A stretch of 48,730 bases of DNA from JABMMZ01 sp044357345 (GCA_044357345.1 JBIKPR010000010.1:1-48730), one strand, 5' to 3'; shown: positions 8,060 to 16,393, numbered from the stretch's first letter. Notes: generated by a model from the letters alone, not told the origin. Made by a program: numbers and translations.

Positions 8060-8989
8060 TTATGAATCCTTATGGTTGGCCAATAAAAACATGCAGGCCA
8101 TTCTTATGGCTACACCATTTTCTACCTGATCGAGAATAATGCTGTAATCACTGTCGGCAACTTCACTTGTTATTTCAACTCCGCGGTTAATAGGCCCTGG
8201 GTGCATGATGGTAATGTCTTTACCCAAACTATCCAATAGATCAAGCGTAAGACCATATTGCATGCTATATTCCCTCAGACTAGGGAAATACTTGATGTCT
8301 TGTCTCTCCAATTGAATTCTAAGCATATTGGCTACATCACACCATTCCAAAGCTTTTCTTAAATTGTGTTCAACCTTAACCCCCAATTGTTCAATATGTC
8401 GAGGGATTAATGTACTAGGCCCACATACCATTACCTCTGCGCCCAATTTTTGTAGACAGTAAATATTAGATAAAGCCACACGGCTATGAAGTATATCGCC
8501 AATAATTGCAACTTTTTTACCTGCAACATCACCACAAGACTCCTTGATTGAATAGGCATCCAGTAAGGCTTGAGTTGGGTGTTCGTGGGTACCATCTCCT
8601 GCATTTAAAATGGTAGCATCAATATGTTTTGCAAGAAAAATACAAGCCCCAGGACTTGGATGGCGCAATACCACCATATCAACTTTCATGCTTAAAATAT
8701 TTTTCACGGTATCAATGAGTGTCTCACCTTTTGAAACAGAAGATGATGATGATGCAAAATTAATCGTATCGGCACTTAAGCGCTTTTGAGCCAATTCGAA
8801 AGAGATTCTTGTTCTTGTTGAGTTTTCAAAAAACAAATTGGCAACAGTTATGTCTCTAAGAGAAGGTACTTTCTTAATTGGTCTGTTGATAATGGTTTTA
8901 AAATTATCAGCAGTCTCAAAAATAAGCTGAATGTCTTCTTCTTTGAGATCTTTGATTCCTAAAAGATGTTTTACAGATAATTGTGTCAT
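8060..8989 (-). CDS. pyrB: Aspartate carbamoyltransferase catalytic subunit
   Basis: A 309-residue enzyme, the normal length for the catalytic chain. It joins carbamoyl phosphate and aspartate to make N-carbamoyl-aspartate, the first committed step of pyrimidine synthesis. Visible motifs are the carbamoyl-phosphate loop FFENSTRTRISFE (STRT at 57-60), the mobile loop SSSSVSKGET with Lys87, HPTQALLDAYS (137-147), LRIQLERQ, and HPGPINRGVEI near the end. No regulatory pyrI gene lies in the window, so it is likely a class C-type enzyme controlled through the adjacent pyrR. Its start overlaps the pyrR stop by 4 bases (ATGA). Confidence 0.97.
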   Translation of the reverse strand: MTQLSVKHLLGIKDLKEEDIQLIFETADNFKTIINRPIKKVPSLRDITVANLFFENSTRTRISFELAQKRLSADTINFASSSSSVSKGETLIDTVKNILSMKVDMVVLRHPSPGACIFLAKHIDATILNAGDGTHEHPTQALLDAYSIKESCGDVAGKKVAIIGDILHSRVALSNIYCLQKLGAEVMVCGPSTLIPRHIEQLGVKVEHNLRKALEWCDVANMLRIQLERQDIKYFPSLREYSMQYGLTLDLLDSLGKDITIMHPGPINRGVEITSEVADSDYSIILDQVENGVAIRMACMFLLANHKDS

Positions 8990-9519
8990 TCGTTAATCAA
9001 CCAAACTTTATAATTTTTCTCTTCCCACTCTACTTTCACTTTTTGACCATGTCCGCGGGTATCAACAGTTTTACCTACATAATCAGGAGCTACAGGATTC
9101 TCACGGTTAAATTTTCGATCTATTAATACACAAAGCTCTATTTTGGCTGGTCTACCAAATCCCACAAGTGCATCCATTGCACTTCTGATACTGCGACCAG
9201 TATACAATACATCATCAATTAAAATGATGTTCAAATTTTCTGTGCTAAAAGGAATGTGAATCGGACTTGCTACCAATTGTTTGTCATTGATTCGGTAGTC
9301 ATCTCTAAAAAAAGTAATGTCTAATTCGCCGTATTTTATTTTACATTTTATGATCTCTTCAACTCTTTGTCGAATAATACGCGCCAATAATATTCCTCTT
9401 GGTTGCAAACCAATAATGGCTGTTTGGGCAAACTGCTCATGGTTTTCAATTAATTCATAGGCCAATCGGTTGATAGTGGCATTTAATTTTTGGTGGTCGT
9501 ATAAGAGTTTTTCTTCCAT
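8986..9519 (-). CDS. pyrR: Bifunctional pyr regulator PyrR / uracil phosphoribosyltransferase
   Basis: A 177-residue protein with the PRPP-binding loop ILIDDVLYTGRS (99-110) and the PyrR-typical segments IIGLQPRGILLARII (35-49), DDVLYTGRSIRSAMDAL and ELCVLIDR. In Gram-positive bacteria PyrR binds pyr mRNA to cause attenuation when UMP is high and also has uracil phosphoribosyltransferase activity. In the Bacteroidota the regulatory role is less clear, and I see no classic anti-terminator in the leader. Its start overlaps the last base of the upstream EVE gene (TAATG), and its end overlaps pyrB. Confidence 0.95.
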   Translation of the reverse strand: MEEKLLYDHQKLNATINRLAYELIENHEQFAQTAIIGLQPRGILLARIIRQRVEEIIKCKIKYGELDITFFRDDYRINDKQLVASPIHIPFSTENLNIILIDDVLYTGRSIRSAMDALVGFGRPAKIELCVLIDRKFNRENPVAPDYVGKTVDTRGHGQKVKVEWEEKNYKVWLINE

Positions 9520-9926
9520 TAGTTTTCAGACAATTCTAAAATTACATCAAACTCGTGTGCGGTTAATTTCATAACACTCAAACGACCTTGCCTCACCAAA
9601 CCTATATTTTCAAGACGATTATCAGACTTTATTGTTTCCAAGGTCACTGGCTTTTTCAAAGATTTAAAAGGGGCTACATCCACTACAACCCAATTGGTGT
9701 CTTCGGTTGTCGGATCTTGGTAAAACTCTTTTACTATTTTTACAATACCCACAACTTCTTTTCCTTCATTGCTGTGGTAGTAAAGACAAAGGTCACCTTT
9801 CTTCATTTCTTTTAGGTTGTTTCGCGCTTGATAATTGCGCACTCCATCCCAAAAAGTTTTTTTGTCTTTGAGCATTTGATCCCAAGAATATTTAACGGGT
9901 TCAGATTTCAAAAGCCAGTGGTTCAT
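9519..9926 (-). CDS. EVE domain protein (THYN1-like)
   Basis: A 135-residue protein that is almost entirely one EVE domain: NHWLLKSEPVKYSWDQM at the start, WDGVRNYQARNNLKEMKKGDLCLYYHSN in the middle, then GIVKIVKEFYQDPT and WVVVDVAPF. EVE domains share the PUA-like fold and recognise modified bases; in bacteria they occur alone and in restriction or toxin contexts. The reading frame extends to a TTG at 9935, but the ATG at 9926 fits the family start (MNxWLxKSEP). It is the first gene of the pyr operon, coupled to pyrR by a 1-base overlap. Its link to pyrimidine metabolism is unexplained. Confidence 0.9.
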   Translation of the reverse strand: MNHWLLKSEPVKYSWDQMLKDKKTFWDGVRNYQARNNLKEMKKGDLCLYYHSNEGKEVVGIVKIVKEFYQDPTTEDTNWVVVDVAPFKSLKKPVTLETIKSDNRLENIGLVRQGRLSVMKLTAHEFDVILELSEN

Positions 9927-10055
9927 TGGAGGCAAAGGAACACAAAAAAAATAAACTTATCAATAAGTAGACTAAAAGGATATTAACCATTTATAAATAT
10001 ATGTCTAGTTTCATCTTTTTTGAAATCCATTTGCCTAACGCTATCCTAAGTTCAA

Positions 10056-10063
10056 TATATTTG
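10056..10063 (+). promoter_or_regulatory. Promoter -7 element of the DUF2400 gene
   Basis: TATATTTG matches TAnnTTTG exactly and ends 14 bases before the ATG at 10077. A TTTG at 10030-10033, 22 bases upstream, could be the -33 element. Confidence 0.55.
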
Positions 10064-10076
10064 CCTCCGAAATTAA

Positions 10077-10853
10077 ATGAAAAACCTAAAAGTCTTCTTA
10101 GATTCAAAACACGAACAGTACAACCAATTGGGTTTTATTAAAGACGATCCAATTTCCATTCCACACCGGTTTAGCAAAAAAGAAGATATTGAAATCATAG
10201 CCTTTTTTATAGCCCTCATTTCATGGGGACAGAGGGTCTCGATAATTAGGAGTGGGGATAAACTGATTGAGATTTTTGACCATTCACCGCATGATTTCAT
10301 ATTGAACCATCAAGAAAAAGACCTAAAAAAAGCACTCGGTTTTGTTCACAGGACTTTTAACGATAGCGATTTACTTTCGCTTATTGCTTTTATTCAATCA
10401 CTATACAAGGATGGTGAAGGTTTGGAATACAGCTTTTCAAAACATTTAAAACCCAAAGACAAAACGATTGAAAACTGTTTAAATGGATTCCGATTGGCAT
10501 ACGAAAACAGTGAATATTTCATTAACAGAACAAAGAAACACATAGCTTACCCTATGGGTGGCAGTGCTTGCAAGAGATTAAACATGTACTTGCGATGGAT
10601 GGTTAGAAAGGATTCTTTTGGTGTTGATTTTGGAATTTGGAATTCCATTTCGCCAAGTCAGTTAATCTGTCCACTCGATGTGCATGTTTTGAAGCAAGCA
10701 AAGAAACTAGGACTCATTACTTCTGATAAAGGTGATTGGAAAACAGCCATAGAGTTAACCAAAAAATTTCAAAAAATGGATCCGAACGATCCTGTAAAGT
10801 ATGACTTTGCATTGTTTGGATTGGGTATAGATTCTAAAAGCACTGACCTGTAA
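10077..10853 (+). CDS. TIGR02757/DUF2400 family protein
   Basis: A 258-residue protein of a conserved family with no assigned function. Family landmarks are DPISIPHRFSKKEDIEIIAFFIALISWGQR near the N-terminus (residues about 24-53), YPMGGSACKRLNMYLRWMVRKD in the middle, and CPLDVHVLKQAKKLGL near 197-212, followed by DPVKYDFALFGLGI. The PLDVHV segment resembles the catalytic-Asp region of helix-hairpin-helix DNA glycosylases (PVDTHV in endonuclease III), so a nucleic-acid role is possible (inference). It has its own promoter and is read away from the divergent pyr operon. Confidence 0.85.
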   Translation: MKNLKVFLDSKHEQYNQLGFIKDDPISIPHRFSKKEDIEIIAFFIALISWGQRVSIIRSGDKLIEIFDHSPHDFILNHQEKDLKKALGFVHRTFNDSDLLSLIAFIQSLYKDGEGLEYSFSKHLKPKDKTIENCLNGFRLAYENSEYFINRTKKHIAYPMGGSACKRLNMYLRWMVRKDSFGVDFGIWNSISPSQLICPLDVHVLKQAKKLGLITSDKGDWKTAIELTKKFQKMDPNDPVKYDFALFGLGIDSKSTDL

Positions 10854-10948
10854 GCTTGCTTCTCAGCGCTTAAACATGCCCAATTAAGAGGTATTCGCAC
10901 TTTTCAAGATTGTTTTAAATTTATCCTTTAAAAATAATTATTTTTTCT

Positions 10949-10956
10949 TATTTTTG
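10949..10956 (+). promoter_or_regulatory. Promoter -7 element of the HU/SPOR-like gene
   Basis: TATTTTTG is an exact TAnnTTTG match ending 11 bases before the ATG at 10967. Confidence 0.5.
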
Positions 10957-10966
10957 AGTTTTCAAA

Positions 10967-11944
10967 ATGCACGCGAATAAGACAACAATTGAGAGAACTA
11001 TTGAACAGTTACTACACCGCCATGAATGTGTAATTCTGCCAGATTTTGGTGGATTTATCGTCAGAGACAGTCCATGTAATTTCAATGCCTCAAAGGATCT
11101 TATTAAACCTTTTGCAAAACATATTTTTTTCAATCCTCATTTGGTTCAAAATGATGGTTTGTTGGTAAGTGCTATTCAAAAATCAGAAAGTTTAACTTAC
11201 AATGAAGCATTAGAATATTGCAAATCAGCAATTGAACAAATACGCATAGAAATTGAGAACAACAACAACAAGTCATTTGGGAAATTAGGCACTTTTCACA
11301 AGGGTCAAAACAGCATTTGGTTTGCGCCAAACGCAAACATCAATTTATCTATTGAAAGTTATGGATTAAGTCCTATCAATATTCTTCAAGTACATTCACT
11401 TGCTGAACAAAAAGAAGAAATTGCCCTTGAAGTGAAATCTAAAACAACGGAATCTGTTGTGGACAGGACTCCAATTGTATCCATTGAATTACCTAAAAAA
11501 GGCTTAAAGCCATGGTTGGTTGCAGCATCTGTGGCATTGCTTACTCATTTTATATATTTAGGGGTTGAGACCAAAACCAACAATGTGCAAGAAGCTTCAG
11601 TATTACCAAGTATAGAAGTCAGCACACCTGAAACACAAAGCAATCAGGTACTTGAATCTACAAACCTAGACACACAAGTTTGGGTTGAAGAAACGCCTAC
11701 TTCTGAAACAATTGCCATAGAAACCAAAACAGATGATGCAGTTAAGGTTATTGAATCGAGCACATCAAGCATCGAACCGGTGGTTGTTGAAACCGTTGCT
11801 CCAATTGAAATCCAAAATAAAACAATTGCCCGTTATCGAATTGAAGGCAATGCAAAATACCATGCCGATGACTTAATTAAAAAAGGTCAAACAGCAACTG
11901 TCATTCAGAACGGTGAATGGTTTGAAGTCACAATCGCTCAATAA
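10967..11944 (+). CDS. HU-CCDC81 domain membrane protein with short SPOR-like tail
   Basis: A 325-residue protein. Residues 1-145 carry the paired bacterial CCDC81-like HU domains: LLHRHECVILPDFGGFIVRD at the start and SFGKLGTFHKGQNSIWFAP at about 104-122. A transmembrane segment follows (KPWLVAASVALLTHFIYLGV, about 182-201), then an acidic, Thr/Ser/Glu-rich linker. The last 35 residues (RYRIEGNAKYHADDLIKKG, then a GEWFEV end) look like a shortened SPOR-type peptidoglycan-binding module. The arrangement puts the HU part in the cytoplasm and the tail in the periplasm, consistent with a link between nucleoid or division apparatus and cell wall (inference). Confidence 0.82.
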   Translation: MHANKTTIERTIEQLLHRHECVILPDFGGFIVRDSPCNFNASKDLIKPFAKHIFFNPHLVQNDGLLVSAIQKSESLTYNEALEYCKSAIEQIRIEIENNNNKSFGKLGTFHKGQNSIWFAPNANINLSIESYGLSPINILQVHSLAEQKEEIALEVKSKTTESVVDRTPIVSIELPKKGLKPWLVAASVALLTHFIYLGVETKTNNVQEASVLPSIEVSTPETQSNQVLESTNLDTQVWVEETPTSETIAIETKTDDAVKVIESSTSSIEPVVVETVAPIEIQNKTIARYRIEGNAKYHADDLIKKGQTATVIQNGEWFEVTIAQ

Positions 11945-12110
11945 ATACAATTTTAGACGCAACAAAGCGTTTAATATATTAGATTCTGTGAATAAGTTCA
12001 AAATCTTATCCTGAAATTTGTATGGATATTTGTAGCAAATAAGAAATGATTTCTTTTCGTTTACCTTTTGAATATCAAAGGTATAAAAGATTAAAAAAAA
12101 GTGATTTAAA

Positions 12111-12869
12111 ATGGAATTAAAAACCAATCAAAAAAACAAATTCATCTCAGGAACTTCCACAGCTTTAATTTGCTTAGGTATGTTTTTGATTTTTTGGCTT
12201 TACAATTTCCATTATGAATTAGAAAAGCCAATTGAACCTGAAGATGGCGCTGTAGCAGTTAGCCTAGGTGAACCAGACAATGGTGGGCCAGACTTAATTC
12301 CAATTTCTGCGGAGAGTGAAGCAAGCTCCGCGAGCACACCACAATCTTCTGAGGCTGATGAACAAACAACTGATCAAGATGCTGTAGCGACTAAAAAGGC
12401 TAGCGACACCAAAGGTCAAAGCCAAGCAACTCCAACTGAAAAACCGAAACCGGTTGATGATGCATTAGCTGCGCTAAATAGAGGCAAAAGCACGCAAAAA
12501 CAGCAAAACGCTGGAGATGGTGATAAACTTGGTCCACAAGGAGACCCAAAAGGTGTTAATGGCGGAGACCCAAAAGGTCAGGTTGGAGGAACAGGAACTG
12601 GAGCTACAGGAACCACCCATTCATTTAGTGGAAGAAGTTTCAGATTGGGTTCTGGTAAAAACAACTGCAACGAAGAAGGGAAAGTGGTTTTAGAAGTTAC
12701 TTTGCTTCCGGATGGTAAAATTCGCTACGACAATGTAAGTCCATTATCTAGGGCATCAGATTGCTTGGAAAATGTTGCTGTAAATTACTTGAGAAGTTCA
12801 AGCTTTAATGCTGCTACAAATCCGATAAGCGTAGAGGGAACTATAACCTTTACCTTTAAACTAAAATAA
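12111..12869 (+). CDS. TonB-like energy-transducer family protein
   Basis: A 252-residue protein with a short cytoplasmic N-terminus, one membrane anchor (about 13-31: GTSTALICLGMFLIFWLYN), a long Pro/Ser/Gly/Thr/Asp-rich periplasmic linker, and a C-terminal domain with the layout EGKVVLEVTLLPDGKIRYDNVSPLSRASDCLENVAVNYLRSSSFN, as in TonB-family proteins of the Bacteroidota. The linker contains a 15-base direct repeat. It lies 16 bases before the folC ATG, a neighbourhood often seen in this phylum, but the ExbB/ExbD partners usually found upstream are absent here. It may draw energy from ExbB/D encoded elsewhere. Confidence 0.75.
   Translation: MELKTNQKNKFISGTSTALICLGMFLIFWLYNFHYELEKPIEPEDGAVAVSLGEPDNGGPDLIPISAESEASSASTPQSSEADEQTTDQDAVATKKASDTKGQSQATPTEKPKPVDDALAALNRGKSTQKQQNAGDGDKLGPQGDPKGVNGGDPKGQVGGTGTGATGTTHSFSGRSFRLGSGKNNCNEEGKVVLEVTLLPDGKIRYDNVSPLSRASDCLENVAVNYLRSSSFNAATNPISVEGTITFTFKLK
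12540..12578 (+). repeat. 15-base direct repeat in the TonB-like linker
   Basis: GGAGACCCAAAAGGT occurs at 12540-12554 and again at 12564-12578 with a 24-base period, giving GDPKG-x-x-G-GDPKG in the protein. It is in frame, so copy-number change would alter linker length without breaking the gene. Confidence 0.75.
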
Positions 12870-12885
12870 AGGTTTAAACTTGTTA

Positions 12886-14112
12886 ATGACTTATTTAGAA
12901 ACAGTAGATTTTTTATATGCGCGCCTTCCCTACTTTACCCGTGATGGTAAATCAGCCATAAAAAACGATCTTAACAACACCCTGAAACTTTGTGATATTT
13001 TGGGGAATCCCCAAAATAAATTCAAATGCATTCATGTGGCAGGCACCAATGGAAAAGGTAGCGTCAGCAATATGCTCTCAGCGATATTTCAAGCACATGG
13101 ATATAAAACAGGCCTTTACACTTCTCCCCACCTTAAAGACTTAAGGGAGCGAATTCGTGTGAATGGCGAAATGATTACAGAGCAATTTGTAATTGATTTT
13201 ACTGAAAAAATAACCCCATATTTACAGGAAATTCAACCTTCTTTTTTCGAAATCACAGTTGCCATGTGTTTTGATTATTTTGCAAAACAAGAGATTGAAT
13301 ATGCAATCATTGAGACAGGATTAGGCGGTCGATTAGACAGCACAAATATTATCAATCCTATACTATCGGTTATAACCAATATAGGAATGGACCACAGTGA
13401 TTTATTAGGAGATACTCTACAAAAAATCGCGTATGAAAAAGCGGGAATTATAAAGCACAAAATCGCTGTAGTTATAGGCGAAAGCAGTAAAGAAACCGAT
13501 TCTGTTTTTATCGAAAAAGCAAAATCAACAGACTCTCCAATCTATTTTGCTGACACAAATGTTCGGTATTACAACACAGAAATAGAAACCGATTTAAAAG
13601 GTATTTATCAAGAAAAAAACAGTGTTACCGTTTTACAATCCATTGAAGTTTTAAAATCTTTGGGATTGCCTTTTAATGATTTTACCACAGCAAAGGCTTT
13701 GCAAAATGTTAGGCGCTTGACCAACTTTAGAGGCCGTTGGGAAATATTAAACAAAAAGCCATTAACCATTGCAGATACAGGCCATAATGCCCATGGATTG
13801 CGCTTGGTTATCCAACAGTTAAAACAAGAGAAACACCAAAAACTACACATCGTTTTTGGCATGGTAAAAGACAAGGACCGCAAACCCGTAATTGAATTGT
13901 TACCGAAAGAAGCCATTTATTATTTTTGTCAACCAAATTTGCCGAGGGCTTTAAGTGCTGAGCTTTTAAAAGATGAATGTGAACTTCTTGGTTTAACTGG
14001 CACCTCGTATTTAAGTGTTAACAGTGCATTTGAAGCGGCTCGAAACAATGCAACAGAGCACGACCTTATATTTATTGGAGGGAGCACCTTTGTTGTAGCT
14101 GAAGTATTATGA
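12886..14112 (+). CDS. folC: Bifunctional folylpolyglutamate synthase / dihydrofolate synthase
   Basis: A 408-residue protein; the ATG at 12886 is preferred over a TTG two codons earlier because family members begin MTYxETxxxLYxxLP. It shows the ATP-binding P-loop HVAGTNGKGSVS (about 50-61), the YTSPHLxxLRERI motif, IETGLGGRLDSTN, ITNIGMDHSDLLGDTL, and the C-terminal-domain segments LTNFRGRWEIL and ADTGHNAHGL. It adds glutamate to dihydropteroate or tetrahydrofolate in the cytoplasm. It follows the TonB-like gene by 16 bases and overlaps rnhA by 4. Confidence 0.96.
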   Translation: MTYLETVDFLYARLPYFTRDGKSAIKNDLNNTLKLCDILGNPQNKFKCIHVAGTNGKGSVSNMLSAIFQAHGYKTGLYTSPHLKDLRERIRVNGEMITEQFVIDFTEKITPYLQEIQPSFFEITVAMCFDYFAKQEIEYAIIETGLGGRLDSTNIINPILSVITNIGMDHSDLLGDTLQKIAYEKAGIIKHKIAVVIGESSKETDSVFIEKAKSTDSPIYFADTNVRYYNTEIETDLKGIYQEKNSVTVLQSIEVLKSLGLPFNDFTTAKALQNVRRLTNFRGRWEILNKKPLTIADTGHNAHGLRLVIQQLKQEKHQKLHIVFGMVKDKDRKPVIELLPKEAIYYFCQPNLPRALSAELLKDECELLGLTGTSYLSVNSAFEAARNNATEHDLIFIGGSTFVVAEVL

Positions 14113-14594
14113 GTTTAGAACAAAAATTAATCATCTATACCGATGGCGCTGCCATTGGAAATCCTGGGAAAGGTGGTTATGGCATCGTCATGTTGTGGGG
14201 AAAAGCAAGAAAAGAGTTGTCTCAAGGATTTGAACACACCACCAACAACCGCATGGAATTGTTGGCCGTCATTTCTGCGTTAGAATCAATTAAAAAACCA
14301 GATATTGAAATCCATGTATACACTGACAGCAAATACGTTTGTGATGCAATTGAAAAAAAATGGATATTTGGCTGGCAAAAAATTGGATGGAAGAACAAAA
14401 AAAACATTGATTTATGGAAGCGCTTTATGCCCCTTTACAAAACCCACAATGTAAAATTCCATTGGGTTAAGGGCCATGCTGGAAATGTAGAAAATGAAGT
14501 TTGCGATGTGTTGGCAACTGGCGCTGCAAGAAAAGGTCCGTGGCTTATTGACCATGAATATATCCAAATTGAAAAACAAGGCAATTTGATTTAA
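14109..14594 (+). CDS. rnhA: Ribonuclease HI
   Basis: A 161-residue enzyme of normal length with the catalytic set Asp12 (IYTDGAAIGNPG), Glu50 (NNRMELLAV), Asp73 (VYTDSKYV) and Asp133 (ENEVCDVLA), and the catalytic-loop His123 in KGHAGNVENE. The basic handle segment KKWIFGWQKIGWKNKKN (83-99) is present. It degrades the RNA of RNA-DNA hybrids. The start overlaps the folC stop by 4 bases (ATGA), so the pair is translationally coupled. Confidence 0.96.
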   Translation: MSLEQKLIIYTDGAAIGNPGKGGYGIVMLWGKARKELSQGFEHTTNNRMELLAVISALESIKKPDIEIHVYTDSKYVCDAIEKKWIFGWQKIGWKNKKNIDLWKRFMPLYKTHNVKFHWVKGHAGNVENEVCDVLATGAARKGPWLIDHEYIQIEKQGNLI

Positions 14595-14621
14595 ATCATT
14601 TAGGATTTATTGAAAAAAGTT

Positions 14622-14629
14622 TATTTTTG
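14622..14629 (+). promoter_or_regulatory. Promoter -7 element of the sterol desaturase-family gene
   Basis: TATTTTTG matches TAnnTTTG exactly and ends 6 bases before the ATG at 14635. Transcription would begin at or next to the start codon, which implies a leaderless mRNA. Confidence 0.55.
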
Positions 14630-14634
14630 CTTAG

Positions 14635-15522
14635 ATGTCAAAAGAAGGAATTTTATTTGCAATTTCTCTCCCTGTTTATCTTGTATTTATTGTTTCAGAA
14701 ATCGCCATTGGCAAAAAGAAAAACAAGAACAATTATAACTTAAAAGATAGTCTTGTCAGCATTTCTTTGGGTATTTTGGGTGGCTTAATCGATTTAGCGC
14801 TAAAATTTGTTACATTAGGTATATTGAATTGGTGTAATAACCATGCCGTTGTTGAACCAAACTTACTCAATAAATTCCCAATTGCAGCATGGTTTATTGT
14901 CTTTATTGGCCAAGACTTTTGTTTCTACTGGCTGCACCGTTCTGAGCACTATAATCGCTTGCTTTGGGCAGTTCACAGCAACCACCACAGTTCTGAAAAA
15001 TACAACTTCACAGTTGCCTTGCGCTCATCAGTGTTGCAGCCATTTTACCGATTTGTTTTTTACATTCCAATTGCATTTGTTGGATTTGATGGACTGAGCA
15101 TAATGTTTATCTATGCAATTAACCAGTTTTATCAATTTTTCTTACACACTGAACTTATAGGCAAATTTCCTAAATGGTATGAAAGCATATTTGTAACCCC
15201 TTCACACCATAGGGTACATCATGCCAGCAATATAAAATATCTTGACAAAAACATGGGACAAGTGTTAATTATTTGGGATAAATTATTTGGAACCTTTCAA
15301 GAAGAAGACGAAAAACCAAAATATGGATTGACCAGTTCATTAGAAACGTATAATCCAATAAAAGTTGTGTTCAACGAATGGATCAAAATCAAGCATGATG
15401 TTTCAAAACCAGGAACAATAAAGCAAAAAGTAAATTATCTTTTAAAAGCACCTGGATGGAGCCACGATGGCAGCACAAAGACCAGTAACGAATTGCGTTC
15501 AGAACTTAGCAAAGAGAATTAA
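14635..15522 (+). CDS. Sterol desaturase / fatty acid hydroxylase family membrane protein
   Basis: A 295-residue integral membrane protein with the histidine-box diiron motif of the superfamily: H-x3-H at 101-105 (HRSEH), H-x2-HH at 114-118 (HSNHH), His171 (FFLHTE) and HHxxHH at 191-196 in PSHHRVHHASN. Hydrophobic segments precede and separate the boxes (about 7-24, 41-63, 82-99, 140-170). Members hydroxylate or desaturate lipids, including sterols, fatty acids and carotenoids. In Bacteroidota a lipid or alkyl substrate is likely, but none can be named. It is single in its transcription unit and ends at a strong terminator. Confidence 0.9.
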   Translation: MSKEGILFAISLPVYLVFIVSEIAIGKKKNKNNYNLKDSLVSISLGILGGLIDLALKFVTLGILNWCNNHAVVEPNLLNKFPIAAWFIVFIGQDFCFYWLHRSEHYNRLLWAVHSNHHSSEKYNFTVALRSSVLQPFYRFVFYIPIAFVGFDGLSIMFIYAINQFYQFFLHTELIGKFPKWYESIFVTPSHHRVHHASNIKYLDKNMGQVLIIWDKLFGTFQEEDEKPKYGLTSSLETYNPIKVVFNEWIKIKHDVSKPGTIKQKVNYLLKAPGWSHDGSTKTSNELRSELSKEN

Positions 15523-15524
15523 AT

Positions 15525-15552
15525 AAAAAAGGCGTCAATTGACGCCTTTTTT
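15525..15552. terminator. Bidirectional intrinsic terminator
   Basis: A perfect palindrome, GGCGTCAATTGACGCC (15531-15546), is flanked by six A on the left and six T on the right, so it works on both strands. It lies between the convergent sterol desaturase-family gene and menB. Confidence 0.92.
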
Positions 15553-15571
15553 ATTGTATAATTTTTATGTG

Positions 15572-16393
15572 TTATGGGAATTTTGGAAACTTCTTGAAGT
15601 CTGGTTTTCTTTTATCCATAAAGGCGTTTCTTCCTTCTTGCGCTTCCTCAGTAAAGTAATACAATAAAGTTGCACTTCCTGCCAATTCTTGTATTCCAGC
15701 CTGTCCATCCAACTCAGCATTGAGTCCGTATTTAATCATACGCAAAGCGATAGGACTCATCTGCATCATTTCATGACACCATTTTACAACTTCATCTTCC
15801 AATTGTGCTTGAGGAACAACACAATTAACCAATCCCATGTCTAAAGCCTCTTGAGCGGTATATTGTCGGCAAAGGAACCAAATTTCACGTGCCTTTTTTT
15901 GACCAACAATTCTAGCCAAATAACTGCTTCCAAAACCTGCATCGAAACTGCCTACTCGAGGACCAGTTTGTCCAAATCGTGCATTGTCTGAAGCAATACT
16001 TAAATCGCATACCACATGAAGAACATGACCACCACCAATGGCCCAGCCATTCACCATGGCAACAACCGGTTTGGGCAATGACTTTATTTTTCTTTGCAAT
16101 TCGAGCACGTTTAATCTAGGGGTACCATTTTCATCTTTGTAACCACCAATAGTTTTGATGTTTTGATCACCTCCACTGCAAAACGCTTCAGTGCCAGCGC
16201 CGGTTAGCACCACCACTTGAATATCTTCATGCTCCCTTGCATAATCCATGGCATCTATCATTTCGATGTTTGTTTTAGGTGTAAATGCATTGTGGTAACG
16301 CGGTCTGTTAATGCTGATTTTGGCTATTCCTTCGAAATATTCGAATAATATTTCATCATAGGTCTTAATGGTTTGCCATTCTCTTTGACTCAT
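15572..16393 (-). CDS. menB: 1,4-dihydroxy-2-naphthoyl-CoA synthase
   Basis: A 273-residue crotonase-fold enzyme of menaquinone synthesis that cyclises O-succinylbenzoyl-CoA. MenB features are YHNAFTPKT, the oxyanion-hole segments FCSGGDQ and NGWAIGGGHVLHVVCDLSIAS, FGQTGPRVGSFDAGFGSSYLAR, and the C-terminal ending MDKRKPDFKKFPKFP. It overlaps the menD stop by 4 bases (ATGA) and ends at the bidirectional terminator, so menD-menB form a two-gene operon. The other menaquinone genes are not in the window. Confidence 0.97.
   Translation of the reverse strand: MSQREWQTIKTYDEILFEYFEGIAKISINRPRYHNAFTPKTNIEMIDAMDYAREHEDIQVVVLTGAGTEAFCSGGDQNIKTIGGYKDENGTPRLNVLELQRKIKSLPKPVVAMVNGWAIGGGHVLHVVCDLSIASDNARFGQTGPRVGSFDAGFGSSYLARIVGQKKAREIWFLCRQYTAQEALDMGLVNCVVPQAQLEDEVVKWCHEMMQMSPIALRMIKYGLNAELDGQAGIQELAGSATLLYYFTEEAQEGRNAFMDKRKPDFKKFPKFP

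Noticed and set aside
11945..12110. Possible small ExbD-like gene in the gap before the TonB-like gene
   Set aside because: All frames are interrupted by stops and no ExbD-like hydrophobic segment is readable.
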